Program-made: the position numbers and the translations under genes | Shown: positions 15,627-24,204 of the stretch, one piece after another | Layout: every line of letters starts with the position of its first letter | Numbering within the stretch: the first letter of the stretch is position 1 | Source: Streptomyces sp. LUP47B | Lineage (GTDB): Bacteria; Actinomycetota; Actinomycetes; Streptomycetales; Streptomycetaceae | Length of the DNA: 64,000 nucleotides | NCBI RefSeq assembly: GCF_001746295.1 | Contig: NZ_MJAH01000003.1 | Coordinates: 17,922-81,921 of the forward strand | Direction: 5' to 3' | Notes under the pieces: generated by a model | Database searches by the model: none | What the model saw: the letters and a program-made list of their open reading frames with translations, nothing else | What the model was told of the DNA's origin: nothing

Positions 15627-17576
15627 CTACCTGCCGTGTGCCCGCAGCCGGGCGACCAGCCTCCCGGCCAGCCGCCGCGCCCTGCTGACCAGGCGCTTTC
15701 CGCCGGCGGGCCGGGGCGGGCGCACGGCCACGACCTCGACCGTGCCCGCCTTCGCCCGCAGCGCGAACGGCAGCGGATGGAAGCGGGGCTCCGGCGCGTC
15801 GGGCGCCGGGCTCAGCTCGACCCGCCAGGGCGCTCCGGTCAGGTCTGCGACCGGCAGCTCCGCCTCCAGGAGGGCCGCGGAGCCCTGGGGACGCAGGATG
15901 CCGGGCACCTTCGCCGACGCGCCACCGGAGCCACGGGTGAGCCTCAACAGCACCGGTGTGTCACCGGGCACGTGGAACGGCACCGGCACCTCGACGCGGT
16001 CGCCGGAGACCGTGACCTCCCCGGGAGTGACCCGCCCGAGCTCCAGACGCTCGCCCGCCGTGTCGACGTCCAGGGCGAGCGTGCCCTGCTTCGCCGTCCA
16101 GTACGGCAGCACGACCCGGCCGCCCGCCACACCGGCGTCCGCGGCCGTACGCCCCTTGAGGGAGACCGGGCCCAGCCGGGACTGCTTGGTCCAGCCGCCG
16201 AGCTTGACGCGGACGAACACGTCCCACAGCCCGGCACCGAGCGGGCCGCCGTCGGCCGCGGTGGCCGGATCCACGGCCACGGTGCCCCGCAGCACCAGCC
16301 GCACCCTGCCGTCCTCGGCGGGGACCCTCTCCCGGGTGAACTCCACCGGCTGGAAGTACTGGGCGGAGCTGGCGCGTTCGCGCAGCAGCAGATCGACCGT
16401 GGCGCGCTTGAAGCCGGCCACGCTGTGGGCGCCGACCCAGTCCACGGCTTCCTCGACGGAGGCCGGCGGCTCGGTGAGCGGGGCGGCGCTGCCCTCGGAG
16501 GGGAATGTCATCGGCGTAGCGCGGGACGCGAGCTCGGCGGACAGGCCGACCCGCAGCACACCCTTGTCCCACTCGACGCCGTCCGGCTCGACCTTGGACG
16601 CGACGGAGGCCTCCCACTCGGCGAACTTCACCAGGTCGTCGAGCCGGCCGTCGGCGATCAGGGCGGCGACGACCTGCTGGGTGGGCTGGAGGCCGGCCGC
16701 GACACCGGGGCCGAAGCGCTCGACGACCACCCCGCGGATCTCGGTGAAGAGCTGCTCGCGGTAGTCCTCGGGCGCGGCGAGCAGCCGCTTTCCGCGCATC
16801 CGCTCGACCATCTCGTTGCGCAGCCAGCGACGGAACAACCGGTCGCGGGTCGGTCCCGGCTCCGTGTACTTCTCGACGACGTCGAGCGCCTCACGCAGGT
16901 TCCGGAAGTAGCCCACCGGGTCGAAGCGCTGGAAGCCCGCGTTGGAGGCGTCGTCGCGCTTGAGGTGGTAGTAGCAGACGTAGTCGGAGAGCACGGAGAC
17001 GTTGTCCGCGCGCAGATACGCCTCCGTGACGAAGACGTGGTCCTCCAGTCGCCGCCTGCCCTCGGGGAAGCGCAGGCCGATCCGGTCGAGGAAGGCCCGC
17101 CGGAACATCTTGTGCGGTGTCAGGCTGTCGATCAGGGGGGCGTTGTCGACCGTGGCACGGGGGTGGTTGCGGCGGAACAGCTCCACCGGCACGCCCCGCC
17201 CCTTGCCGGCCATCTTGCCCACGACCACGTCGGCGCCGTTGGCGACCGCGTAGTCGTACATGCGCTCCAGGGCCTCGTCGCCGAGGTAGTCGTCGTTGTC
17301 GACGAACATGACGAACTCGCCCTGGGAGGCGGCGATCCCGACGTTGCGCGGCTTGCCCGACCAGCCCGAGGCCTCCTGGTGGATGACCTTGACGTTCTCG
17401 ACCTCGGCGGCCAACTCGTCCAGCCGGGCGGGCGTGTCGTCGGTCGAACCGTCGTCCACGAAGATCGCTTCGTACTCGTCGGGGGGCAGTGACTGCCTGA
17501 GCAGCGAGGCGATGCAGTCCTCGATGTAGTTCCCCGGGTTGTAGACGGGGATGACGACGCTGACCTTGACCGGCAT
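15627..17576 (-). CDS. Family 2 glycosyltransferase with C-terminal accessory domains
   Basis: A 649-residue protein. The GT-A domain occupies about 1-220: SVVIPVYNPGNYIEDCI, VDDGSTDDTP for nucleotide binding, and DNDDYLGDEAL as the DxD-type metal site. A helical region follows, and beta-rich modules fill about 330-649. No membrane segments are seen. The layout resembles TarS/wall-teichoic-acid-type transferases, in which an N-terminal GT2 is followed by beta-sandwich modules, so decoration of a cell-wall glycopolymer is plausible. The ATG at 17576 follows AAGGAG. Confidence 0.82.
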   Translation of the reverse strand: MPVKVSVVIPVYNPGNYIEDCIASLLRQSLPPDEYEAIFVDDGSTDDTPARLDELAAEVENVKVIHQEASGWSGKPRNVGIAASQGEFVMFVDNDDYLGDEALERMYDYAVANGADVVVGKMAGKGRGVPVELFRRNHPRATVDNAPLIDSLTPHKMFRRAFLDRIGLRFPEGRRRLEDHVFVTEAYLRADNVSVLSDYVCYYHLKRDDASNAGFQRFDPVGYFRNLREALDVVEKYTEPGPTRDRLFRRWLRNEMVERMRGKRLLAAPEDYREQLFTEIRGVVVERFGPGVAAGLQPTQQVVAALIADGRLDDLVKFAEWEASVASKVEPDGVEWDKGVLRVGLSAELASRATPMTFPSEGSAAPLTEPPASVEEAVDWVGAHSVAGFKRATVDLLLRERASSAQYFQPVEFTRERVPAEDGRVRLVLRGTVAVDPATAADGGPLGAGLWDVFVRVKLGGWTKQSRLGPVSLKGRTAADAGVAGGRVVLPYWTAKQGTLALDVDTAGERLELGRVTPGEVTVSGDRVEVPVPFHVPGDTPVLLRLTRGSGGASAKVPGILRPQGSAALLEAELPVADLTGAPWRVELSPAPDAPEPRFHPLPFALRAKAGTVEVVAVRPPRPAGGKRLVSRARRLAGRLVARLRAHGR

Positions 17577-17761
17577 CGGTGTCCGGACTCCTTGGGTGGC
17601 TTGTGGCTTGCGTCACGGATCGACGCTTTGTGCGCCGATGTTAACGCCGACGGGTAAGTCCCGTGTCAGCAGGCCGTCTTGGCGAGTTCACCCAGGGGCG
17701 GGATCGCGGGGGCATGGCGTGGGCTTCGGCGGATGGACGGCGGTGAGGGGAGCGGTTGTCG

Positions 17762-18573
17762 ATGCACGAGCACCCGAGGGGCGCGATGGCGGCGGTCAAC
17801 TCCTCGGTGGCCCACCCCGCTCGCGTCCACAGCGCCTGGCTGGGCGGCCGTGACAACTACCTCGCCGACCAGGAGGCCGCGGCCAACGCTCGGATCGTCC
17901 CCGCAGTTCGCGCCAACCGGGCCTTCCTGGGGCGGGCCGTGCGCGAACTGGCCGGGAAGGCGGGTATCCGCCAGTTCCTCGACGTCGGCACCGGCATCCC
18001 GACCGCCGACAACACCCACGAGGTCGCTCAGCGGGTGGATCCGGGTGTCCGGGTCGTCTACGTCGACAACGACCCGATCGTCCTCGCCCACGCCCGCGCG
18101 CTGCTGATCAGTACCCCCGAGTCAGTACCCCCGAGGGCGCCACCGACTGTCTCCAGGCGGACCTGCGCGAGGTCGACCGCATCCTCACGGCGGCCCAGGA
18201 GACCCTCGATCTGTCGCAGCCCGTCGGCCTCATGCTGGTCGCGGTCCTCCAGTACGTCCCGGAAGCCGACGACCCCCACGGCATCACCCGGTGCCTCCTC
18301 GACGCCCTCGCCCGCGGCTGTCATCTCGTGCTCTCCCACCCGGCCGCCGACATCGGGGCCGAGGCGGTTGCCGCGTCCACGGGCGTCTCCAACGAGCGCG
18401 CCGCCGAGCACGCGGGTGCCACACCCCGCAGCCACGCCGACGTCACCCGCTTCTTCGACGGCACCGAACTCCTCGACCCCGGCGTCGTCCAGTTGCCCGA
18501 GTGGCGTCCCGACGCCGAATCCGGGCCCGGCGCGCTGCCCATGTGGTGCGGGGTGGGCCGCAAGCCCCTCTAG
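17762..18573 (+). pseudogene. SAM-dependent methyltransferase (DUF574-type) broken by a 14-bp tandem duplication
   Basis: Residues from ATG 17762 match the actinobacterial SAM-dependent methyltransferase family: ARVHSAWLGGRDNYLADQEAA, FLDVGTGIPTADN, and VYVDNDPIVLAHARALL. The frame is then lost at 18108-18135, where a 14-bp unit occurs twice in perfect tandem. Removing one copy restores a continuous frame (STPEGATDCLQADLREVD) into the downstream part that ends at 18573 (MLVAVLQYVPE, PMWCGVG). The gene is otherwise well conserved, so inactivation is recent, unless the duplication is an assembly error. It precedes the phosphodiesterase by 9 nt. Confidence 0.88.
18108..18135. repeat. Perfect 14-bp tandem duplication causing a frameshift
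   Basis: The unit TCAGTACCCCCGAG occurs at 18108-18121 and again at 18122-18135 without a gap. Fourteen is not a multiple of three, so the second copy shifts the methyltransferase frame. Confidence 0.95.
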
Positions 18574-18582
18574 GGTGATCCC

Positions 18583-19095
18583 GTGCGCCTGCTGCTGATG
18601 TCCGACACCCACCTGCCCAAGCGCGCCAAGCAGCTCCCGGCCCCGCTGCTCGCCGAGCTCCCGCGCGCCGACGTCGTCTTCCACGCCGGTGACTGGGTGG
18701 ACACCGCCACCCTCGACCTGCTGGAGAGCCGCAGCGCACGGCTCGTCGCGGTCCACGGCAACAACGACGGCCCCGACCTGCGCGCCCGGCTGCCCGAGGT
18801 GGCGTACGCCGAACTCGGCGGCCTGCGCTTCGCCGTCGTCCACGAGACCGGCGCCGCCCAGGGCCGCGAGGCGCGCTGTGCCGCCCGCTACCCCGACGCC
18901 GACGTCCTGGTCTTCGGCCACAGCCACATCCCCTGGGACACCACCGCCCCCGGCGGACTGCGGCTGCTCAACCCCGGCTCGCCGACCGACCGCCGCAGCC
19001 AGCCCCACTGCACCTACATGACGGCGACCGTGGCCGACGGCCGCCTCACGGACGTAACCCTGCACCGGCTGCCGCCGCGGATCGTTTCGCCCTAG
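18583..19095 (+). CDS. YfcE/MJ0936-type metallophosphoesterase
   Basis: A 170-residue calcineurin-like phosphoesterase with all metal-ligand motifs: MSDTHLP (about 6-12), HAGDWVD, HGNNDGP, and near the C-terminus GHSHIPW followed by NPGSPTDRR. This compact family hydrolyses phosphodiesters in a Mn-dependent way; the physiological substrate is usually unknown. The GTG start lies 9 nt after the methyltransferase stop, so the two were probably one transcription unit. Confidence 0.9.
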   Translation: MRLLLMSDTHLPKRAKQLPAPLLAELPRADVVFHAGDWVDTATLDLLESRSARLVAVHGNNDGPDLRARLPEVAYAELGGLRFAVVHETGAAQGREARCAARYPDADVLVFGHSHIPWDTTAPGGLRLLNPGSPTDRRSQPHCTYMTATVADGRLTDVTLHRLPPRIVSP

Positions 19096-19143
19096 GGATC
19101 ACGGGCACCCGGGACTGTCAGTGCCGCCTGATACGACGGAAAC

Positions 19144-20571
19144 ATGGCCGCTACACCGGTAACGCTGCTCAGACGCGCGGTGCGTCCCGGGAACTCCGGG
19201 TCGCCGCGCACCGTCCTTGTCGTGATGTGCGCCGGATACTTCCTGGTGCTGCTCGACGTCACCGTCGTCAACGTCGCCCTGCCGGCCATCGGCTCGGGCC
19301 TCGGCACCGACGTCGGGGGGCTGCAGTGGGTCGTCGACGGATACGCGCTGGCGCTCGCCTCCCTCATGCTGACCAGCGGCGCGGCCGGGGACCGGTACGG
19401 CCACAAGCGGGTCGTGCTGACCGGCCTCGGCGTCTTCGGCGCCGGTTCCCTGGCCTGCGGTCTCGCCCAGAGCGTCGGGGTGCTCGTGGCCGCCCGGGTG
19501 GTCCAGGGCGTGGGCGCCGCCCTGCTGCTGCCGGGCACGCTCGCCATCATCGGCCGGGCCTTCCCCGACGACGCGGCCCGGGCCAGGGCGATCGGCGTGT
19601 GGGCGGGCATCGGGAGTCTCGCCCTGCCCGCCGGACCCCTCGTGGGCGGTGCCCTCGTCGACGGCCTCGGCTGGAGGGCCGTCTTCCTGATCAACGTGCC
19701 GGTCGTGGCGCTCGCCCTGCTGTGGTCCACGGCGGTCGTCCGCGAGAGCAGGGAGGACCGGGCCAGGCCCCTCGACCTGCCCGGGATGCTGTCCGGCGGG
19801 GTGCTGCTGCTCGCCACGACCTACGCCTTCATCGAGGGCGGACGCTCCGGCGCCGGCTCACCGGAGGTACTCAGGGCGGCCGCCGTGGGCGTGGCGGCCC
19901 TGGCGGTACTGGCCACGGCGGAACTGCGGCGCGGCGACGACGCGATGCTGCCGCCCGCGCTGCTGCGGCGTCCTGCCTTCGCCGTGGCCAACACGACCGC
20001 GGGGATCATGAACCTGTGCACCCTCGGCACGCTGTTCGTGCTGATGCTGTTCCTCCAGTCGGTGCAGCACCGCTCGGCCCTGCTCGCCGGCCTGACCGTC
20101 CTCCCCTTGTTCGCCCCGCTCGCGGTCATGGCGCCCGTCGGCGGGCGGGTCACCAGCCGGTTCGGTCCGCGGCTGCCCGCGGCGGCAGGGCTGCTGGTCG
20201 CCGCGTCCGGGCTCGCGCTGCTGGCCCGCTCCGGGGCCCACCCGGGGTACGCCGATCTGCTGCCGGCGTTCCTGCTGTGGGGGATCGGCTGCGGGCTGCT
20301 GACCCCCGCGGTCGTCGCGGCGGCCATCGCCACGGTCCCCGCCGAGCGCTCGGGCCTCGCCTCCGCGGTCAACAACACCGCACGGCAGACGGGCGGCGCG
20401 ATCGGCATCGCGGTGGCGGGCGCCGTCGCGGGACAGCCCGGCGACCAGGCGCGTTTCCTGCGGGGTTTCCATGCCGTCGCGCTCGGCTCGGCCGGCCTCT
20501 ACACGGCCGCCGCGGCGCTGGCGCTGACTCTGCTGCCGGGAGCGCTGACGCCGACACACCGGCACTCATGA
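19144..20571 (+). CDS. MFS multidrug-type exporter (DHA2/EmrB-QacA family)
   Basis: A 475-residue membrane protein consistent with 14 transmembrane segments. Family signatures are LDVTVVNVALPAI in helix 1, GDRYGHKRV in the first cytoplasmic loop, and the antiporter motif in helix 5 (GIGSLALPAGPLVGG). It should use the proton gradient to expel a small molecule. No adjacent TetR regulator is present; the nearest neighbours are the phosphodiesterase and the broken coxG. The start ATG 19144 has a weak GACGGAAA upstream. Confidence 0.9.
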   Translation: MAATPVTLLRRAVRPGNSGSPRTVLVVMCAGYFLVLLDVTVVNVALPAIGSGLGTDVGGLQWVVDGYALALASLMLTSGAAGDRYGHKRVVLTGLGVFGAGSLACGLAQSVGVLVAARVVQGVGAALLLPGTLAIIGRAFPDDAARARAIGVWAGIGSLALPAGPLVGGALVDGLGWRAVFLINVPVVALALLWSTAVVRESREDRARPLDLPGMLSGGVLLLATTYAFIEGGRSGAGSPEVLRAAAVGVAALAVLATAELRRGDDAMLPPALLRRPAFAVANTTAGIMNLCTLGTLFVLMLFLQSVQHRSALLAGLTVLPLFAPLAVMAPVGGRVTSRFGPRLPAAAGLLVAASGLALLARSGAHPGYADLLPAFLLWGIGCGLLTPAVVAAAIATVPAERSGLASAVNNTARQTGGAIGIAVAGAVAGQPGDQARFLRGFHAVALGSAGLYTAAAALALTLLPGALTPTHRHS

Positions 20572-20573
20572 CG

Positions 20574-20610
20574 GTCCGGGCCGCTCCGAATGCAGGGGAA
20601 CGGCCCGGAC
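20574..20610 (+). terminator. Hairpin terminator downstream of the MFS gene
   Basis: A perfect 10-bp inverted repeat (20574-20583 and 20601-20610) with a 17-base loop begins two bases after the MFS stop codon. Between here and about 20770 I see no gene. Confidence 0.6.
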
Positions 20611-20769
20611 GCTGCGAGTGTGCGTTCTCACGGACCTCCTTCCCGATCGGAGGTGGGGCGAGGGTTTCGGACGCCCTCTCCCGCTGCCCGCCGCCTACCC
20701 CTCTGAGTGCGGCTCACACCCGTCGAGTCCACATTCGCCGTATCCGGGTGGTCGCGACCACCCGACGGC

Positions 20770-21395
20770 GACCGCCACCAGTGCCGGGCGCGGCCCGCTT
20801 GGCCACCGGTACGCCGATCGTGCGCAGCAGATCGAGCGCCTCGTCGTCGGGCTCCTGGGCGGGTCGGAACGGCTCCGCAGCAGTCCTCAGCAGTCTCCTG
20901 CTCGTCCGTCCGCCCCGGCCTTGTCTCCGCCTCGCCCAGCCGATCCGCCAGGCACCGGGCGAACCGGCCGATCAGCCAGTCGCCGACCTCCGCCGGCACA
21001 CCCGGTCCGACCTCCGCCGGCACACCCCGTCCGAACTGCGCCGGCCGCCCGGTCACCGCCGGATCCGTCCGCACCGACACAGCCGTAGCGCCGTCCTGCC
21101 CGGTGAGCGTGCCGGTCACAGCGGCCCGTGCGGGACCCCTGGCCGCGGGTCTCCCGGCCGCTCGCGATCAGCACCATGCGGTGCGCGGACTTGTCCTGCT
21201 CCTCGAAGACGGCGGTCCCCGGTACGCCACCGTGATCGGTCCGGCCTCGACCTTCACGGAGCCGGTCACGGTCTTGCCGTCGTAGTTCTCGACACTCGCC
21301 CCGGGCACACAGGGCGCGACCCGCTCGATGTCGAGGAGCGCCCGCCAGGCCTCGTCGACCGGGACCGGCACGGTGAACTCGTAGTGCAGTGCCAT
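20770..21395 (-). pseudogene. Broken coxG-like gene (CO-dehydrogenase subunit G / SRPBCC family)
   Basis: The 5' part from ATG 21395 reads as a CoxG N-terminus (MALHYEFTVPVPVDEAWRAL, then VKVEAGPITVAYRG). Near 21220 one base has been lost. The next 30 codons (EEQDKSAHRMVLIASGRETR) are in another frame, and near 21125 an extra base returns to the first frame (LTGQDGATAVSVRTD, AVTGRPAQFGRG). A third shift near 20880 leads to EPDDEALDLLRTIG, and a fourth near 20785 breaks the C-terminal hydrophobic anchor (PALVAVAV). A 24-bp in-frame direct repeat (20983-21030) duplicates GVPAEVGP. The family aids assembly or membrane attachment of molybdenum hydroxylases. It is clearly non-functional as sequenced. 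Confidence 0.85.
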
Positions 21396-21414
21396 GGCTT
21401 CCTCCGTGCAGGCT

Positions 21415-22515
21415 TCACGAAGACGGATGGATCGCCCCCGCCGTCGCCGTCAGCGGGGCACCGCTGCCGCCCCAGCGCAGCGCGACGATCTCGGCGGCCA
21501 CGGACACGGCGACCTCCTCCGGTGTACGGGCACCGAGGTCGAGGCCGACCGGCGAACGCAGCCGCGCCAACTCGGCCCCGGTCAGCCCCGATTCGGTCAG
21601 CCGCTTCATCCGGTCGTCGTGAGTGCGCCGGCTGCCCATCGCCCCGATGTACGCCGCGGGCAGGCGCAGCGCCTCCTCCAGCAGCGGCACGTCGAACTTC
21701 GGGTCGTGGGTCAGGACGCAGATCACGGTGCGTTCGTCGGTGTCGGTGCCGCCGAGGTAGCGGTGCGGCCAGTCCACGACGACCTCCACGCCCTCAGGGA
21801 AGCGCTTCGGCGTGGCGAAGACCGGGCGGGCGTCGCAGACCGTGACCCGGTAGCCGAGGAAGGCGCCGATCCGGGCGACCGCGGCCGCGTAGTCGATCGC
21901 GCCGAAGACCAGCATGCGAGGTGGCGGGGCGAAGGAGTGCAGGAAGACGGTGACCGCGTCCTCGCGCCGCTCGCCGTGCGGGCCGTAGTGCCTCAATCCC
22001 GTTGCTCCCAGGGCGAGTTCGCCGCGCGCGTCGGCGGTGACCGCCACGTCAAGGCCGGTACTGCCGAGGGCCCCCGCGACCCGGTCCGGCCACACGGCAA
22101 GCGTGGCACCGCGCGGTGCGGGGCCGTCGGTCACCGTCGCCACGGTCACCGGGCGGGCCGCCGCGACCGACTCCGCGATCTCACCGAACGCGGGATCGTG
22201 GGCGGCCGTCACGGGACGTACGAGAAGCGTGATCTCCCCGCCGCAGGTGAGCCCCACCGCGAACGCGTCCTCATCGCTGTACCCGAAGGTCTCCAGACGG
22301 GCCTCGCCGCTCGCCACGACCTCCTGGGCCAGCTCGAACACGGCCCCCTCGACACAGCCGCCGGACACACTGCCGACGACCTCGTCGTCCGGACCCACGG
22401 CCATGGCCGCGCCCGGATCGCGCGGCGCGCTGCGGCTCGTCGAGACCACCGTCGCCAGTCCGAACGGCACCCCTGCCGTGTACCAGCCGTTCAGCACCGG
22501 GAGGATGTCACGCAT
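21415..22515 (-). CDS. XdhC/CoxI family molybdenum-cofactor maturation protein
   Basis: A 366-residue protein. The N-terminal XdhC_CoxI domain has VSGGCVEGAVFE (about 50-60) and a Cys in GLTCGGEITL. The C-terminal Rossmann domain has MLVFGAIDYAAAVARIG and the family end motif YIGAMGSRRTHDDR. Members insert or sulfurate the molybdenum cofactor in xanthine-dehydrogenase/CO-dehydrogenase-like enzymes. No such enzyme is present here. The flanking genes of the original operon (coxG and coxE types) are broken, so this intact gene may be an orphan at an early stage of decay. Confidence 0.88.
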   Translation of the reverse strand: MRDILPVLNGWYTAGVPFGLATVVSTSRSAPRDPGAAMAVGPDDEVVGSVSGGCVEGAVFELAQEVVASGEARLETFGYSDEDAFAVGLTCGGEITLLVRPVTAAHDPAFGEIAESVAAARPVTVATVTDGPAPRGATLAVWPDRVAGALGSTGLDVAVTADARGELALGATGLRHYGPHGERREDAVTVFLHSFAPPPRMLVFGAIDYAAAVARIGAFLGYRVTVCDARPVFATPKRFPEGVEVVVDWPHRYLGGTDTDERTVICVLTHDPKFDVPLLEEALRLPAAYIGAMGSRRTHDDRMKRLTESGLTGAELARLRSPVGLDLGARTPEEVAVSVAAEIVALRWGGSGAPLTATAGAIHPSS

Positions 22516-22527
22516 CGTCGGCTCCTT

Positions 22528-22800
22528 TCACCACCGCCGCCAGACGCTCCGGCGCGGCCAGGGCGCGTAACCGGGGCGCCCCTGGCGCCGATTGGCCCAG
22601 ATCACCCGGTGCGCCAGCCGGTGCAAGCGTCGCATCCGCGCCGCGAGCAGCTCCGGATCGCCACGCTCCCAGCCGCCCGACAGCACCACCACGACCGCCC
22701 CACCGAGCCGGGTACCCACCGCGCCAGGGCGGCCATCGCCAGACCGGGATCCGGGCCTGGGCCGGTCCCGCGTCCTGGTCGGCGAACCTGCCTCATGCAG
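22528..22800 (-). pseudogene. Remnant of a coxE-like VWA-domain gene
   Basis: Two pieces of a CoxE/VWA C-terminal half are present in different frames. DPGLAMAALARW lies around 22720-22760. It is followed after a deletion by AVVVVLSGGWERGDPELL and LHRLAHRVIWANRRQGRPG, running to about 22570. The reading then degenerates and stops at 22528. The 5' two-thirds of the gene are gone, replaced upstream by the phosphotransferase gene. CoxE works with the CoxD ATPase in maturing CO-dehydrogenase-like enzymes. Confidence 0.75.
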
Positions 22801-22844
22801 AAAGTCACTGGCTTCCCGTTCCCCCATGCGGTGAGATTTCCGAC

Positions 22845-23750
22845 GTGACGCTTCACGAGGATGAGATTCCGGTCGACGAGACGCTGGTACGGTCACTACT
22901 GAAGGCACAGCGCCCGGAGTGGGCCGACCTGCCACTGTCGCCAGCGGGCGCGGGCACGGACAACACGATGTATCGGCTGGGCGATGACCTGCTCGTGCGA
23001 CTTCCACGAACCGCCGACAACGGACAGTCCGTGCGAAAGGAGCAGGAATGGCTTCCTCGCCTGGCGCCCTTCCTTGCGTGTCCCATTCCCGAGCCCGTCC
23101 ACGCCGGGACGCCCACCCACGACTTCCCGCTGGTCTGGTCGGTCCACCGATGGATCGACGGTGAGGAAGCCGGCCCCGCCACCGTCCAGGACTGGGCCGC
23201 CTTCGGAGCCGACCTGGCGGCGGTCGTGAGGGAACTCCACGGCATCGACCTGATGGGTGCGACTCGCGCAGATGGCCTCAGCTGGTACCGCGGAGGCAGC
23301 TTGGGGCCGTGCGACCGGTGGGTCGCCAGGTGTCTCGACGATTGCCGAACGACTGTGGGTTCTGAGATCGACGTGGACTCCCTGGAACAGTTGTGGCGAG
23401 CCGCGCTCACACTGCCCGAGCCCTCCGGCCCTCACGTATGGCTCCACGGCGACCTCAAACCGACCAACCTCTTGGTCCGGGAAGGCAAGCTCCACGCAGT
23501 CATCGACTTCGGAGGACTCTCTGTCGGCTTTCCCGACGCCGAGCACGCCACTCTCTGGGACCTGCCGCCACAAGCACGACAGGCCTACTGGGACACCCTG
23601 AACCTCGACGATGTGACCTGGACCCGCGCCCGCGCCTGGGCCATCGCGGTGGGCGTCAGCGGCATCTCCTACTACTGGCGCACCTTCCCCGCCTTCGTCG
23701 CCGAGTGCCGAGCACGACTGCGGGCAATCCTCACTGACGCCGCTGGCTGA
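22845..23750 (+). CDS. Aminoglycoside phosphotransferase-family kinase (APH)
   Basis: A 301-residue protein-kinase-fold small-molecule kinase. The N-lobe is about 1-95, with AGAGTDNTMYRLGDDLLVRLP as ATP-binding strand and Lys-equivalent region. The catalytic loop is HGDLKPTNLL (Asp near 203), and the metal-binding motif is IDFGG (Asp near 223). The family phosphorylates aminoglycosides, macrolides or metabolites; nothing in the sequence fixes the substrate. G+C is visibly lower than in neighbours (about 57% in 23341-23400), with more A/T third positions, suggesting transfer. Start GTG 22845 has no clear ribosome site. It is flanked on both sides by truncated genes. Confidence 0.85.
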   Translation: MTLHEDEIPVDETLVRSLLKAQRPEWADLPLSPAGAGTDNTMYRLGDDLLVRLPRTADNGQSVRKEQEWLPRLAPFLACPIPEPVHAGTPTHDFPLVWSVHRWIDGEEAGPATVQDWAAFGADLAAVVRELHGIDLMGATRADGLSWYRGGSLGPCDRWVARCLDDCRTTVGSEIDVDSLEQLWRAALTLPEPSGPHVWLHGDLKPTNLLVREGKLHAVIDFGGLSVGFPDAEHATLWDLPPQARQAYWDTLNLDDVTWTRARAWAIAVGVSGISYYWRTFPAFVAECRARLRAILTDAAG

Positions 23751-24127
23751 CCCCGCTGGTCCTCGTCGAGGCGCTGCGCCGGGCGGGCACCCAGGTGTAC
23801 GGACCGACGCACCGGCTCCGCGTCGAGGCCCCGGCCGGCACCCTCGGGGCCCTGCTGCCGGTGCCGGCCGCGCTGCGGGCCGTACCGCACACCACCGAGA
23901 CGCGCGGCGACCGCTGCGTCCTGGAGGGTGTGGTGCCGGCCGCCCGGGTGCACGCACTGGAGCAGCGGCTGCCCGGACTCGCCCGTGGCGAGGGGGAGTT
24001 GGAGAGCGGCTCCGCCCACTACGCGCCGGTCTCCCACGGAACCGTTCCGCGGCGCCCACGCAGTGATCACAATCCCCTCAACCGGAAGGAGTATCTGTTG
24101 AACGTGACGCGTCGGGGCGACGGATGA
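23747..24127 (+). pseudogene. 3' remnant of a TetM/OtrA-type ribosomal-protection GTPase gene
   Basis: About 125 C-terminal codons survive in one frame: LTPLVLVEALRRAGTQVYG, PAGTLGALLPVPAALRAVPH, PAARVHALEQRLPGL and RSDHNPLNRKEYLL. These match domains IV-V of elongation-factor-G-like ribosomal-protection proteins, which release tetracycline from ribosomes. The GTPase and central domains are absent. The homology begins exactly at the stop codon of the phosphotransferase gene, so the 5' part appears to have been replaced by that gene and its flank. No start codon with ribosome site suggests independent expression. Confidence 0.75.
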
Positions 24128-24152
24128 GGCGTCAGATGCGACGAAAGTGAAA

Positions 24153-24168
24153 CTTACTCATCAGTCAG
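24153..24168. promoter_or_regulatory. Candidate TetR operator upstream of the GH5 gene
   Basis: A 16-bp imperfect palindrome CTTACTCATCAGTCAG (6 of 8 arm positions pair). It shares the CTTACT half-site with the perfect-arm site at 27464-27479 beside the tetR gene. It lies about 40 nt upstream of the GH5 start; a TTGACG hexamer follows at 24175. Confidence 0.45.
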
Positions 24169-24204
24169 ATGGTGTTGACGTTGTACCGAAATGGTCGGAC
24201 TGTA

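Noticed and set aside
22845..23750. APH gene as part of a transposon or integron
   Set aside because: No transposase, terminal inverted repeats, target duplications or attC-like sites were visible on either side; only composition and flanking truncation suggest transfer.
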